A stretch of 54,386 nucleotides of DNA from Oscillospiraceae bacterium. Its GTDB lineage: Bacteria; Bacillota; Clostridia; Oscillospirales; CAG-272. The DNA lies in assembly GCA_015063545.1 (NCBI GenBank), contig SVTX01000011.1:1-54386 (forward strand), in the 5' to 3' direction. Position numbers and translations under genes: made by a program. Shown piece by piece: positions 40,136-48,710 of the stretch (its first letter is position 1; each line of letters opens with the position of its first letter). A model generated the notes under the pieces. It had not been told where the DNA came from. It did not search any database and was given only the letters and a program-made list of their open reading frames with translations.

Positions 40136-41665
40136 ATGAAGAACATGAAAAAAATTTTGGCACTTATTGTGACTTGTGCTCTTATGCTTTGTATATTCGT
40201 TGCTTGTGGCAATGAAGATGAAACACAAAAAACTACTACGAAACCAACCGAGGCTCCTACCCAAAAGCCTGACGCAGAGCCTACAGAAGCCCCTACTCAA
40301 AAGCCCACAGAAGCTCCTACAAACGCTCCTACGGAGGCACCAACCGAAGATCCTACAGAAGATCCTACAGAAGATCCCACGGAAGATCCCACAGAAGATC
40401 CTACAGAAGATCCCACAGAAGATTATTTGTTTGAAGACGTAAACGATGCGGTTTACGTTATGGCTACGACAGGAGCTGCGAATCTTCGTACAGAGCCATC
40501 GTTTTATGAGAACACGGTTGCTATGTCCTTGAGAAACGGTGTGGAGCTTGAAAGAATTGCGATCGGTACAAACAATAATTGGAATAAGGTTGTGTACGAA
40601 GGACAGGAATATTTTATTTCCGAGAGAGTAATTATAGAAAAATCCGTTCTTGACGGATTTGAGGAATTGTCAAGAACTATCAAGATAAAGACCGAGGTAC
40701 TTAACGTAAGATTTGCGCCCGGAAGAACAAGTGATGATCCTATAACTGAATTTGTAAAGGACGAGGAAGTAGAAGTAGTAGCATTCAACCCCAACCTTGG
40801 CGAGCAGGGCTGGTACAAGGTAAAGCTTACCGTATCTGAGGAACAGCCTTACGAGTTTGGATATATTTCTGCGCACAGTGACTATTCAAAGGTGGTTGAG
40901 AAGGTAACGACTGCTGTCAGAGAAGCGGTTGATAAGGTGTTGAATGATGCAAATGAGCTTTTGGGCCAAGAGCTTTGTTATTCCTCCACGTACATCCTGA
41001 CAATGACTTATGACGATCCCGATACTAATGAGCCTATGAGTTCAGAGTCAATTATCTATATGCTTTTTGCTCCCAATTGTTTTGTTGGTGAGCAGTTGGA
41101 TGAGAACGGAAATCCTGATAATATTATTATCGTAGATGGCATAGCCTACAGTTGCTACGTAGATGATAACGGTGAGATTGTAAAGGAAAAAATGACGTAT
41201 ACTCAGGAAGAATTTGATCTGTATATGCTCCAAATGAAGAGTGATATCTACACAGGAGAAGCTTTTGAATGCGAAAGCATTAAAGAGATAGTTAACGGAG
41301 ACGGCAGTATAACGTACGTTTTATCCGGGCTTGAAATGATGGGTAGTGACGGTGTTGAAATGTCCATAACTCTTGACACACAGGGAAGATGTGTGGAATG
41401 TGAGGCTGTTGTTGAGCAGGATCTCGATGGCATCGTTGTGGATGTTACGATGAGAATGATTTTAGAATATTATAATGAGGGCGAAGTAGAGATAACCGCC
41501 CCCGAGGATGCAGACGAGTATGAGGAATACATTGAGGAAGAGTGGTCTTGCGATTGCGGAGCGTCTTCTTGGGAGGACTGCATTTGCGAATTCGAATGGT
41601 CATGCGATTGCGGAGCAAGTACCTGGGAAGACTGTGTATGTGGCCTTGACTTGTATTGCACGTGA
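40136..41665 (+). CDS. Surface lipoprotein with PT linker, SH3-like domains and C-terminal Cys repeats
   Basis: A 509-residue predicted lipoprotein with lipobox FVACG. A long linker of KPTEAPTQ and TEDP repeats (about residues 35-98) probably spans the cell wall. Two SH3_3-like domains follow: one around AANLRTEPSFYENTVAMSLRNGVELERI, the second around LNVRFAPGRTSDD. A central domain of unknown type covers about 260-450. The end carries two Cys repeats of the form WSCDCGASxWEDCxC (CxC-x8-CxC), which look metal binding. The frame stops at TGA 41663-41665, but reading through it completes a third repeat up to a TAA at 41699-41701, with the TGA falling at a conserved Cys. The gene has its own promoter. 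Confidence 0.78.
   Translation: MKNMKKILALIVTCALMLCIFVACGNEDETQKTTTKPTEAPTQKPDAEPTEAPTQKPTEAPTNAPTEAPTEDPTEDPTEDPTEDPTEDPTEDPTEDYLFEDVNDAVYVMATTGAANLRTEPSFYENTVAMSLRNGVELERIAIGTNNNWNKVVYEGQEYFISERVIIEKSVLDGFEELSRTIKIKTEVLNVRFAPGRTSDDPITEFVKDEEVEVVAFNPNLGEQGWYKVKLTVSEEQPYEFGYISAHSDYSKVVEKVTTAVREAVDKVLNDANELLGQELCYSSTYILTMTYDDPDTNEPMSSESIIYMLFAPNCFVGEQLDENGNPDNIIIVDGIAYSCYVDDNGEIVKEKMTYTQEEFDLYMLQMKSDIYTGEAFECESIKEIVNGDGSITYVLSGLEMMGSDGVEMSITLDTQGRCVECEAVVEQDLDGIVVDVTMRMILEYYNEGEVEITAPEDADEYEEYIEEEWSCDCGASSWEDCICEFEWSCDCGASTWEDCVCGLDLYCT
40346..40417 (+). repeat. 12-bp tandem repeat encoding EDPT
   Basis: Six consecutive copies of GAAGATCCYACR, plus a half copy, within the lipoprotein linker. 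The unit encodes Glu-Asp-Pro-Thr. Differences are at third codon positions only, so copy number may vary by slippage without breaking the frame. Confidence 0.85.
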
Positions 41666-41725
41666 GGTGCGACAAGATGGGGCGATTGTGTTTGCGAATA
41701 AGTATAACATAACAATTTATTTATA

Positions 41726-41775
41726 AACAAAGAACTCCTTGCGGTCACCCGCAAGGAGTTCTTTGTTTGTTTTTT
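41726..41775. terminator. Bidirectional terminator
   Basis: Nearly perfect 19-bp stem: AACAAAGAACTCCTTGCGG (41726/7-41744) pairs with 41749-41767 around a short loop. It lies between the lipoprotein gene and the convergent ABC exporter gene; T runs are present on both sides. Confidence 0.85.
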
Positions 41776-41777
41776 AA

Positions 41778-43769
41778 TTAGTCCAGCTCTTTTTTACCTG
41801 TGTAGAGCTCGTAATATCTTCCGCCAAGCTCAAGGAGCTGATCGTGCGTGCCACGTTCAATTATTTCGCCCGCCTCAAGCACCATTATTGCATTTGAGTT
41901 ACGGACTGTTGAGAGTCTGTGCGCGATAACGAAGGTAGTTCTGTCCTTCATAAGTCTGTCCATGCCGCGCTCAATGTGACGCTCTGTTCTTGTATCGACC
42001 GAGCTCGTCGCTTCGTCAAGCACGAGAATGGGAGCCTTTGAGAGCGCCGCGCGGGCGATATTGAGAAGCTGACGCTGACCTTGCGAGAGGTTTGCGCCGT
42101 CACCTTCAAGAAGCGTGTTATAACCGTTCGAAAGGCGCATGATGAAGCTGTGCGCGCTTGCCGTCTTTGCCGCGGCGATGACTTCCTCGTCGGTTGCGTC
42201 AAGACGTCCGTAGCGGATGTTCTCCATGACAGTTCCCGTAAAGAGATGAGTATCCTGAAGCACCATGGCGATATTTGAACGCAGAACGTCACGCTTGATG
42301 TCCTTGATGTTGACACCGTCAATAGTGATAGTTCCGTCGCTGATATCATAGAAACGCGAGAGCAGGTTTGTAACCGTAGTCTTTCCTGCGCCTGTTGAGC
42401 CAACAAAGGCAATTTTTTGCCCTGCCTTTGCGTAAAGCGAGAGATTTTTGAGAATTACCTTGTCGGGGTTATAGCCAAAGGTGACGTTTGTGAACACCAC
42501 CTCGCCCTTCATATCGGGCATTATGAGGGCATCGTCACCGTCGGGCATTTCGGGAAGCTCATCCATGACCGCAAATACGCGCTCCGCGCCCGCAAGAGCA
42601 GAGAATATGGTAGCTGTCTGTTGGGAAATGTTGTTTATGGGCATACTGAACTGCTTTGAATACTGCGCGAAAAGTTGGAGCGCGCCGGGGTCCAATCTGC
42701 CATTGCACATCAAAATTCCGCCAATGCCTATAGTCACGGCGTAGCTTATCTGGCTTGTGTTACCCATTATGGGGCCCATAATACCGCCAAAGAATTGAGA
42801 TTTGAACTGCTTGTCACGCAGATCCTCGTTGAGAAGCTCGAATTCTTCCACGCAGGTGGTCTCATGGTTGAATACCTTTATGACCTTCTGTCCTGCAACC
42901 GTTTCTTCAATGTAGCCGTTTGCCGCGCCGAGAGCCGCCTGCTGCCCCGAGTAATATTTTCTGGATGCTTTCGCTATCTTCTGACCACCGAAGAAGAATA
43001 TCGGGATAAAGCAGACTGTGATAAGTGTCAGCCAGATATTTGTGGTTACCATGAATATAAACGTTCCGATAAGGGAGATAATGCCCGAAACTATACTTGT
43101 CAGTGCATGGTTGAGCATGACATCAATGTTGTCAACATCGTTTGTGAAGCGGGACATGACCTCGCCCGTGGGGTGCGTGTCAAAATAGCGCACGGGGAGC
43201 TTCTGGAGCTTACGGAAAAGATCGTTTCTTATCTTTTCAATGGAGTTTTGGGATATTTTAAGCATTATTCTCGCTTGGAGGTAGTTTGTTAAAACGCCTA
43301 TAAGATATATAGAAACGAGAAGAATGAGAGCTGCCGCGATATAAGACATTACATCGGAGGCGGTTGTATTCTGAACCAGCTTTTGAATAAGAGGGCTTGC
43401 AAAGCCGCGGAAGCCTTCTATTGCGCTATCGGCGAAAATATAAAGCGCGCCTTGACTGTCTTTTCCTACGTTTGACTCGCCTACGTAATCGAAAAGGTGG
43501 TTTATGATAGGTCTTGTCATATAACCGCCGACGAGAGACGTCAGTGTATTGATTATCATAAACAGGAACACTACAAGGAGAAGTATCTTATATTTACCGA
43601 TGTAGCTTAGTATTCGTTTTATCGTGGGGCCGATTTTTTTAGGCTTGCCTCCCATACCTTGAGGGCCTCTGCCTCTGCCGCCGGGGCCGCCGGGACCTCT
43701 GCCCATGCCTTTGGGGCCGGAGGCTGTGCTGTTATATTGCTTTCTGAGTTCTTCGAGATTTCTTGCCAT
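41778..43769 (-). CDS. ABC exporter half-transporter, catalytic-site subunit
   Basis: A 663-residue type I ABC exporter subunit (membrane domain about 60-370, nucleotide-binding domain 420-655). A Gly/Arg/Pro-rich cytosolic N-terminal extension (about residues 17-45) is unusual. The NBD has Walker A GSTGAGKTT, signature LSQGQRQ, Walker B ILVLDEATSSVD with the catalytic Glu, and the H-loop His in VIAHRLSTV. It starts 3 nt after the partner subunit gene. The partner has a degenerate site, so this is the catalytically complete member of a heterodimer of the TM287/288 or BmrCD kind. Such pumps usually export drugs or lipids; the substrate here is unknown. Confidence 0.93.
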   Translation of the reverse strand: MARNLEELRKQYNSTASGPKGMGRGPGGPGGRGRGPQGMGGKPKKIGPTIKRILSYIGKYKILLLVVFLFMIINTLTSLVGGYMTRPIINHLFDYVGESNVGKDSQGALYIFADSAIEGFRGFASPLIQKLVQNTTASDVMSYIAAALILLVSIYLIGVLTNYLQARIMLKISQNSIEKIRNDLFRKLQKLPVRYFDTHPTGEVMSRFTNDVDNIDVMLNHALTSIVSGIISLIGTFIFMVTTNIWLTLITVCFIPIFFFGGQKIAKASRKYYSGQQAALGAANGYIEETVAGQKVIKVFNHETTCVEEFELLNEDLRDKQFKSQFFGGIMGPIMGNTSQISYAVTIGIGGILMCNGRLDPGALQLFAQYSKQFSMPINNISQQTATIFSALAGAERVFAVMDELPEMPDGDDALIMPDMKGEVVFTNVTFGYNPDKVILKNLSLYAKAGQKIAFVGSTGAGKTTVTNLLSRFYDISDGTITIDGVNIKDIKRDVLRSNIAMVLQDTHLFTGTVMENIRYGRLDATDEEVIAAAKTASAHSFIMRLSNGYNTLLEGDGANLSQGQRQLLNIARAALSKAPILVLDEATSSVDTRTERHIERGMDRLMKDRTTFVIAHRLSTVRNSNAIMVLEAGEIIERGTHDQLLELGGRYYELYTGKKELD

Positions 43770-43772
43770 AAC

Positions 43773-45521
43773 TTACGCCTCCTTTCTGTCGTTCTGGGAG
43801 TAGTAGATTTCCTGATACTCCGTGTTGCATTCAAGAAGCTCGGCGTGAGTTCCGATTCCTGTTATTTTGCCATCGTCCATGACGATTATCTTATCTGCGT
43901 CTTTGACGGAGGATATTCGTTGGGCGATAATAATTTTTGTTGAACCCGCAAGCTCCTCGCGGAACGCCTTGCGTATCTGCTGCTCGGTCGCAGTATCGAC
44001 TGCCGAGGTGGAGTCATCAAGCACGAGTATCTTGGGCTTTTTGAGAAGCGCACGTGCAATACAAAGTCTCTGCTTTTGTCCACCCGAAACGTTTACACCG
44101 CCCTGACCAAGCTCGGTATTGTAGCCAAGTGTAAAGTTCTTTACAAATTTATCCGCTTGCGCGTGCTCTGCGGCGGTGTAAAGCTCATCGTCCGTAGCAT
44201 CTTCGTCACCCCAGCGGAGATTTTCCTCAATAGTACCGGCAAAAAGAACGTTCTTTTGAAGCACCATTCCAACTCCCTCGCGAAGATTGTAGAGAGTATA
44301 ATCCTTTACATTTTTTCCGTCGACCAATACCTCACCTGCGTCCACATCGTAAAGACGGGCAATCATTGAGACGAGAGTGGTCTTTCCGCAGCCGGTCGAG
44401 CCTATAATACCCACTGTTGAGCCTGCGTCTATCGTGAGATTTATATTGTCAAGAACCGCATCCTCGCTGTTTTTGTAGTAGCGGAAAGTAACGTCTCTGA
44501 ATTCAATTTTTCCTTCGGTCACAACAGCGTTTGTGTCTGCGGTGTCGGTATTTTTTATGTCGACCTCCTCTTCAAGCACCTCTTGTATTCTTCGTGCGGA
44601 TGCAAGCGCACGGGACGACATCATGAGCATCATAGTCACCATCATAAGTGAGAAGAGAATCTGTGATACGTACAAAATGAATGACGAAAGGTTTCCTACG
44701 TTAAATGCGCCTTCAACGCCGATATTCTTGATGGCAAGCTGGCTTCCGAACCAGATGACGGAGACAGTTGCGATATTCATGAATATTGTCATTACGGGTG
44801 ACATGAATATCATGACCTTCATAGCCGACATGCCCGAATTTTTAAGGTCTGCGTTGGCAGCGGAGAATTTCTCTGTTTCCGTTTCCTCGCGTACAAATGA
44901 CTTGACAACGCGAACGTTTGTAATGTTTTCCTGAACTGTGGAGTTAAGCTTATCTATTTTCTTTTGAACGATTCCAAAGCGGGGGAATCCCGTCTTGATA
45001 ATGAGCAAAATGAAGAAAAGCATTACGGGTATGATTATTGCAAGCACGACGGAGAGTGAGGGGGAGAGACGTATCGCCATGATAAGCGCGCCGATGAGCA
45101 TACCGGGAGAACGGAGCATCATACGGAGCATCATATTTACGAAGTTCTGTACTTGCGTTACGTCGTTGGTAAGACGTGTCACGAGCGAGCCGGTGGAGAA
45201 TTTGTCAATGTTTGCAAAGCTGAAGTCCTGTACCTTACGGTAGACGTCGTTACGCACATCTGCGGCGAAGTTGACGGATGCCTTTGCGCCAAAGTATGAG
45301 CCGCCGACGCCGCCGAGCATCATCATAAGGGCAACGGCTATCATTGCGCCCATAGTGCCAAGGCTATAGCCTGCTGTGAGCGTGCCGTCGGAATATGCCT
45401 GAATGATGTTTCCTAAAAACAGAGGCATGAGTATCTCGCCTATGACCTCAACTATCATGCAGAGTGGGCCGAGAATAAAATAAAGCTTATACGGTTTTAC
45501 GTATTTAAACCATTTTTTCAA
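43773..45521 (-). CDS. ABC exporter half-transporter, degenerate-site subunit
   Basis: A 582-residue type I ABC exporter subunit with six membrane helices (about 15-310) and an NBD (about 340-575). Walker A is GSTGCGKTT and the signature is VSGGQKQ, but Walker B is ILVLDDSTSAVD, with Asp in place of the catalytic Glu, and the H-loop reads IIAQRISSV, with Gln in place of His. Both changes are typical of the non-hydrolysing site of heterodimeric exporters. It is encoded 24 nt downstream of a MarR regulator and directly before its partner, so the three form one operon. Confidence 0.93.
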   Translation of the reverse strand: MKKWFKYVKPYKLYFILGPLCMIVEVIGEILMPLFLGNIIQAYSDGTLTAGYSLGTMGAMIAVALMMMLGGVGGSYFGAKASVNFAADVRNDVYRKVQDFSFANIDKFSTGSLVTRLTNDVTQVQNFVNMMLRMMLRSPGMLIGALIMAIRLSPSLSVVLAIIIPVMLFFILLIIKTGFPRFGIVQKKIDKLNSTVQENITNVRVVKSFVREETETEKFSAANADLKNSGMSAMKVMIFMSPVMTIFMNIATVSVIWFGSQLAIKNIGVEGAFNVGNLSSFILYVSQILFSLMMVTMMLMMSSRALASARRIQEVLEEEVDIKNTDTADTNAVVTEGKIEFRDVTFRYYKNSEDAVLDNINLTIDAGSTVGIIGSTGCGKTTLVSMIARLYDVDAGEVLVDGKNVKDYTLYNLREGVGMVLQKNVLFAGTIEENLRWGDEDATDDELYTAAEHAQADKFVKNFTLGYNTELGQGGVNVSGGQKQRLCIARALLKKPKILVLDDSTSAVDTATEQQIRKAFREELAGSTKIIIAQRISSVKDADKIIVMDDGKITGIGTHAELLECNTEYQEIYYSQNDRKEA

Positions 45522-45545
45522 AATGTTGTTTCCTTTCTTTGCGGG

Positions 45546-46040
45546 TTATTGTTGCGTTTGATTTCTGGTATCGAGAATTTGGAGATTTTTATTAGCTTTT
45601 TCGATAAGATCTATCAGAGTGGATATTTCTTCATCTGTAAATCCGCTGAACATAGTATTGTCAACAAAATCAAAATATTCTCGCGAGGCATGTATTTCAT
45701 CCAGCCCTTTTTCAGTAATGCGTATGTTGTTTTGCCGCGTGTCGCCCCCTTTGGCGCGTTCACGTTCTATATATCCGTCTGCTTCGAGCTTTTTTAGGGA
45801 CGTGGCTACAGCGGCAGAGCTTATGCCGAAATGAGTTGCCAGATCCTTTTGCGATGGGATATTCTCAAACTTTGATATATGCATGAGCATTCTGTGCTGG
45901 GAAAGATGCAACTCGGTGTTTTGCGTTCGTTCCTCAATAATTCTTCGATGCATGTGGTTTGTCTGTATCAAAAGATGTATTGCCCGTCTGTTGCGTGACT
46001 CGGCAGACGCGGAACAACAGTGGCTTTTCTGATGCATCAT
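45546..46040 (-). CDS. MarR-family regulator of the ABC exporter operon
   Basis: A 164-residue winged-helix regulator: RRIIEERTQNTELHLSQHRMLMHISKFENIPSQKDLATHFGISSAAVATSLKKLEADGYIERERAKGGDTRQNNIRITEKG. MarR proteins usually repress an adjacent efflux gene and release it on binding a small phenolic or cationic ligand. The N-terminal 14 residues contain two neighbouring Cys (HCC), which might sense redox or metal. GGAG lies 8 nt before the first ATG; the second ATG is the next codon. A 27-bp perfect dyad directly downstream of its transcription start is the likely operator. Confidence 0.92.
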   Translation of the reverse strand: MMHQKSHCCSASAESRNRRAIHLLIQTNHMHRRIIEERTQNTELHLSQHRMLMHISKFENIPSQKDLATHFGISSAAVATSLKKLEADGYIERERAKGGDTRQNNIRITEKGLDEIHASREYFDFVDNTMFSGFTDEEISTLIDLIEKANKNLQILDTRNQTQQ

Positions 46041-46061
46041 GGTGTTTCTCCTTTCACAAAT

Positions 46062-46088
46062 TTAACGCATTAACCGTTAATGCGTTAA
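46062..46088 (-). promoter_or_regulatory. 27-bp perfect dyad, MarR operator
   Basis: Arms TTAACGCATTAAC (46062-46074) and 46076-46088 are perfect inverted copies around a single central base. The dyad lies a few bases downstream of the predicted transcription start of the marR-ABC operon, where binding would block elongation or open complex formation. Confidence 0.8.
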
Positions 46089-46097
46089 CCATTTTTC

Positions 46098-46126
46098 ATT
46101 GTATCATACCTATGCATGCGTGTCAA
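46098..46126 (-). promoter_or_regulatory. Promoter of the marR-ABC exporter operon
   Basis: Minus-strand TTGACA (46121-46126), 17-nt spacer, TACAAT (46098-46103) with an extended -10 TG. It is followed at once by the 27-bp operator. Confidence 0.82.
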
Positions 46127-46153
46127 GTGAAATTTAGGTGAATTTTTAAAGAA

Positions 46154-46190
46154 AAAAAGAGTGTTTCCTTTGGCAGAAAACACTCTTTAA
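46154..46190 (-). terminator. Terminator of the PflX-like gene
   Basis: AAAGAGTGTTT (46156-46166) pairs with AAACACTCTTT (46178-46188); on the minus strand a T run (TTTTTTTC) follows. The stem starts at the stop codon. Confidence 0.8.
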
Positions 46191-47086
46191 AAATCGGGAG
46201 TAAACACTGAGTTGGCTGACGATCTTTCCTGCAAATATCCGTCAAAACCAAGCTTTTGAGCGTGAGAGAGAACTCGCGTATATTCAAATTCAGTTATGCG
46301 ACGAGTAAGATTTTTGTGCTCGTGTTCAGGGTAAGATAGCATATAAAAATCAGGAGTATATTGGCTCATAAGGCTGAGTATTACGTCCTTTGGTGAGAAC
46401 CTTTGACTTAGTTGTGTTAATAGTTCAACGGAATCTTTGCTGCATCCCGGCAAAACAAGGTGCCGTAATATCACTCCGCGCAACAAATTCCCGCTACCGT
46501 CAAACTGCGGAGGACCTACCTGTCTGAGCATTTCGCACACTGCGCCTGCAGCCACTTCAAAATAGTCGCGCGCGTTGGAATATGCCATTGAAATATCGGG
46601 GGAAAAGTATTTTATATCGGGCATGTATATATCCACAAGACCGTCAAGATCCTTTAACGTGGATATTTTTTCATATCCGGAGCTGTTCCAGACTATCGGT
46701 ATATTCAGACTCGGTTTTACGCGCTCAAGTACGCGTACAAGCGCATGGGAATAATGCGTTGGAGTGACGAGATCTATACAGGAGGCGCCTTGCTCGGACA
46801 GAGACAGTATTTCTTTTACAAGGTCATTTTCGGTGATGATGTTTCCGTGCTTACCGTTGCTTATCTTGCAATTTTGGCAGTACAGACAGTGTAGATTGCA
46901 TCCCGAAAAGAAAATTGCGCCTGCTCCTGCGCCGGAGCAGATACACGGCTCTTCCCATTTGTGCAGCATTATTTTGGCAACCGCAATGCTTTCGGGTACA
47001 CCGCAGACGCCAAGTCCGGTTGAACGGTCAGTGCCGCATTCTCTTGGGCACATGAAACATTTGCTCACAGCGCACACTCCTTTCAC
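46187..47086 (-). CDS. PflX-type radical SAM protein
   Basis: A 299-residue radical SAM protein of the COG1313 group, related to pyruvate formate-lyase activases but without a known target. The SAM cluster motif is FFSGCNLHCLYCQN (Cx3Cx2C) near residue 65. The N-terminus has a second Cys set (CFMCPRECGTDR and GVCGVP) that may hold another Fe-S cluster. Later segments include YMPDIKYFSPD and a C-terminal FDGYLQERSSANSVFTPDF tail. It is not next to a glycyl radical enzyme, so it is probably not the activase of the dehydratase at 25-28 kb, which has its own. GAAAGGAG precedes the ATG. Confidence 0.85.
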   Translation of the reverse strand: MKGVCAVSKCFMCPRECGTDRSTGLGVCGVPESIAVAKIMLHKWEEPCICSGAGAGAIFFSGCNLHCLYCQNCKISNGKHGNIITENDLVKEILSLSEQGASCIDLVTPTHYSHALVRVLERVKPSLNIPIVWNSSGYEKISTLKDLDGLVDIYMPDIKYFSPDISMAYSNARDYFEVAAGAVCEMLRQVGPPQFDGSGNLLRGVILRHLVLPGCSKDSVELLTQLSQRFSPKDVILSLMSQYTPDFYMLSYPEHEHKNLTRRITEFEYTRVLSHAQKLGFDGYLQERSSANSVFTPDF

Positions 47087-47153
47087 GTTTTATCTTTTTA
47101 CATTATACAACAAAAATCGTTACAAATCAATCGCATTTTGTTAAAAAAATTAA

Positions 47154-47182
47154 TTTACAAATGCCTGCTTATATGCTATAAT
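47154..47182 (+). promoter_or_regulatory. Promoter of mscS and pncC
   Basis: TTTACA (47154-47159), 17-nt spacer, TATAAT (47177-47182), about 40 nt upstream of the mscS start. Confidence 0.75.
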
Positions 47183-47221
47183 ATGTCTGTTTGAAAAAAT
47201 CAAAGAAAGAGGTACAAACAA

Positions 47222-48040
47222 ATGGATTTTGAAAAATTTCTCAATGACACTTTGATACCCGGCGCAGTAAATATTGCCTGGAGACTGTTACTTGCGGGAC
47301 TTCTTTTCATAGTAGGAAGTCTTATAATCAAATTCGTGGTAAAGAGACTCAATAACGGAAAATTCGCGCAGAAGACCGATAAGACCGTTCACCACTTTAC
47401 CGTTTCTTTCGTGAAAATTGCGATGTACGTTATCCTCACAGTCATTGTGGTGGCGACGCTTGGCGTTGAGATGGCATCTATAATTGCCGTTATCGGAAGC
47501 ATAGGACTTGCTATATCCCTTGCGGTTCAAGGAACTCTCTCAAATCTTGCGTCGGGTATTATGATACTCGTGTTCAAGCCCTTCCATGAGGGAGATTACA
47601 TTGAGACATCGGGTGAGAGTGGAACGGTTGTTGAGGTAGGTATTTTCTACACAACGATTTGCACTCCCGACAATAAGATAGTTGTCGTGCCCAACAGCGG
47701 AGTTACGTCAAACGTTCTCAAAAATTATTCCTCCAAGGAAACAAGACGTGTTGACGTGAGCCTTACTCTCGCGCACGGAACCGATGTTGAGACGGTTCAG
47801 AACATAGTCAGCGATGTGGTAGGTAGCCATGCGCTTATACTTAAAGACCCCGCGCCTTTTGTGAGACTTACGGGCATGAGTGGTGAGTCTATTACCGTAA
47901 CCGTAAGAGCATGGGTAAACAATGCGGATTATTGGGATGTAAATTTCCATCTTCTTGAAAACATTTATTCAAAGCTCGGTGAGGCGGGTGTAAGCGTGCC
48001 TCACGCGCAGGTAGACGTTCACGTAAAAGAAAACAAGTGA
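47222..48040 (+). CDS. mscS: Small-conductance mechanosensitive channel MscS
   Basis: Opens under membrane tension to release osmolytes after hypo-osmotic shock. The 272-residue protein matches the E. coli MscS size. Three membrane helices (about 18-38, 62-84, 90-115) are present; the third carries the Gly/Ala-rich pore pattern SIGLAISLAVQGTLSNLASGIMILVFKPFHEGDYI. A beta domain (VVPNSGVTSNVLKNYS) and alpha/beta C-terminal domain follow. It is followed 4 nt later by pncC, probably in one transcript. Confidence 0.95.
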   Translation: MDFEKFLNDTLIPGAVNIAWRLLLAGLLFIVGSLIIKFVVKRLNNGKFAQKTDKTVHHFTVSFVKIAMYVILTVIVVATLGVEMASIIAVIGSIGLAISLAVQGTLSNLASGIMILVFKPFHEGDYIETSGESGTVVEVGIFYTTICTPDNKIVVVPNSGVTSNVLKNYSSKETRRVDVSLTLAHGTDVETVQNIVSDVVGSHALILKDPAPFVRLTGMSGESITVTVRAWVNNADYWDVNFHLLENIYSKLGEAGVSVPHAQVDVHVKENK

Positions 48041-48044
48041 TCTT

Positions 48045-48593
48045 ATGAATGAATTTTTTAAAAGCGTGAGCTTTGACGGAATTGCGGCGGAGCTTGTGGC
48101 AGTCACGGGAGAACAAAAGCTTGCCGGGCTTGTGGCGCAGATGAAACAAAAAGGAATTACTATTGCCACAGCGGAATCCTGTACCGGAGGTCTCATCGGT
48201 AAGCTTTTGACCGGTGTGCCTGGGGCGTCAGCAGTGTATCCGGGCGGCATTATAACTTATACCAACCGCATAAAGACGGATATACTTGGCGTTAATTCGG
48301 AAACTATTGAAAAATACACCGAGGTAAGCGCTGAGACAGCAAAGGAAATGGCAGAACGCGCGCGGGAAAAATTTTGTTCCGATATTGGAGTATCGGCAAC
48401 AGGATTTGCAGGTCCCGAAGGGGGGAATGAGAAAGACCCTGTGGGTACGGTGTACATAGCAGCCGCCACTCAAAATGAAACAGTAGTACTCCGTCTTTCA
48501 TTCGATTCTGAAATGAGCAGAGAAAACATACGGCTCAGTAGTTCTTATGTAATATTTGGACTTGTTGACAGAATATTACAGAAGATGGAGTGA
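48045..48593 (+). CDS. pncC: Nicotinamide-nucleotide amidase (CinA C-terminal domain)
   Basis: Deamidates nicotinamide mononucleotide to nicotinate mononucleotide in pyridine nucleotide recycling. The 182-residue protein is the stand-alone CinA C-terminal domain: TIATAESCTGGLIGKLLTGVPGAS (catalytic Ser and Thr), GGIITYTNRIKTDILGV, and VSATGFAGPEGG. The first 28 residues precede the domain proper and have no clear motif. There is no N-terminal CinA domain in the neighbourhood. It ends at a terminator. Confidence 0.92.
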   Translation: MNEFFKSVSFDGIAAELVAVTGEQKLAGLVAQMKQKGITIATAESCTGGLIGKLLTGVPGASAVYPGGIITYTNRIKTDILGVNSETIEKYTEVSAETAKEMAERAREKFCSDIGVSATGFAGPEGGNEKDPVGTVYIAAATQNETVVLRLSFDSEMSRENIRLSSSYVIFGLVDRILQKME

Positions 48594-48600
48594 AAACACA

Positions 48601-48630
48601 AAAAAGTCCTCTCGGCGAGGACTTTTTTTA
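48601..48630 (+). terminator. Terminator after pncC
   Basis: AAAAAGTCCTC pairs with GAGGACTTTTT around TCGGC (centre 48614), followed by further Ts. Confidence 0.88.
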
Positions 48631-48639
48631 AAAAAACTA

Positions 48640-48668
48640 TTGATTTAAAATGGAAAATATATTAGAAT
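48640..48668 (+). promoter_or_regulatory. Promoter of pfkA
   Basis: TTGATT (48640-48645), 17-nt spacer, TAGAAT (48663-48668). Confidence 0.65.
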
Positions 48669-48710
48669 ATATTAGTTAACAGACAATTATTCGTTTGGAA
48701 GGGTTATAAA

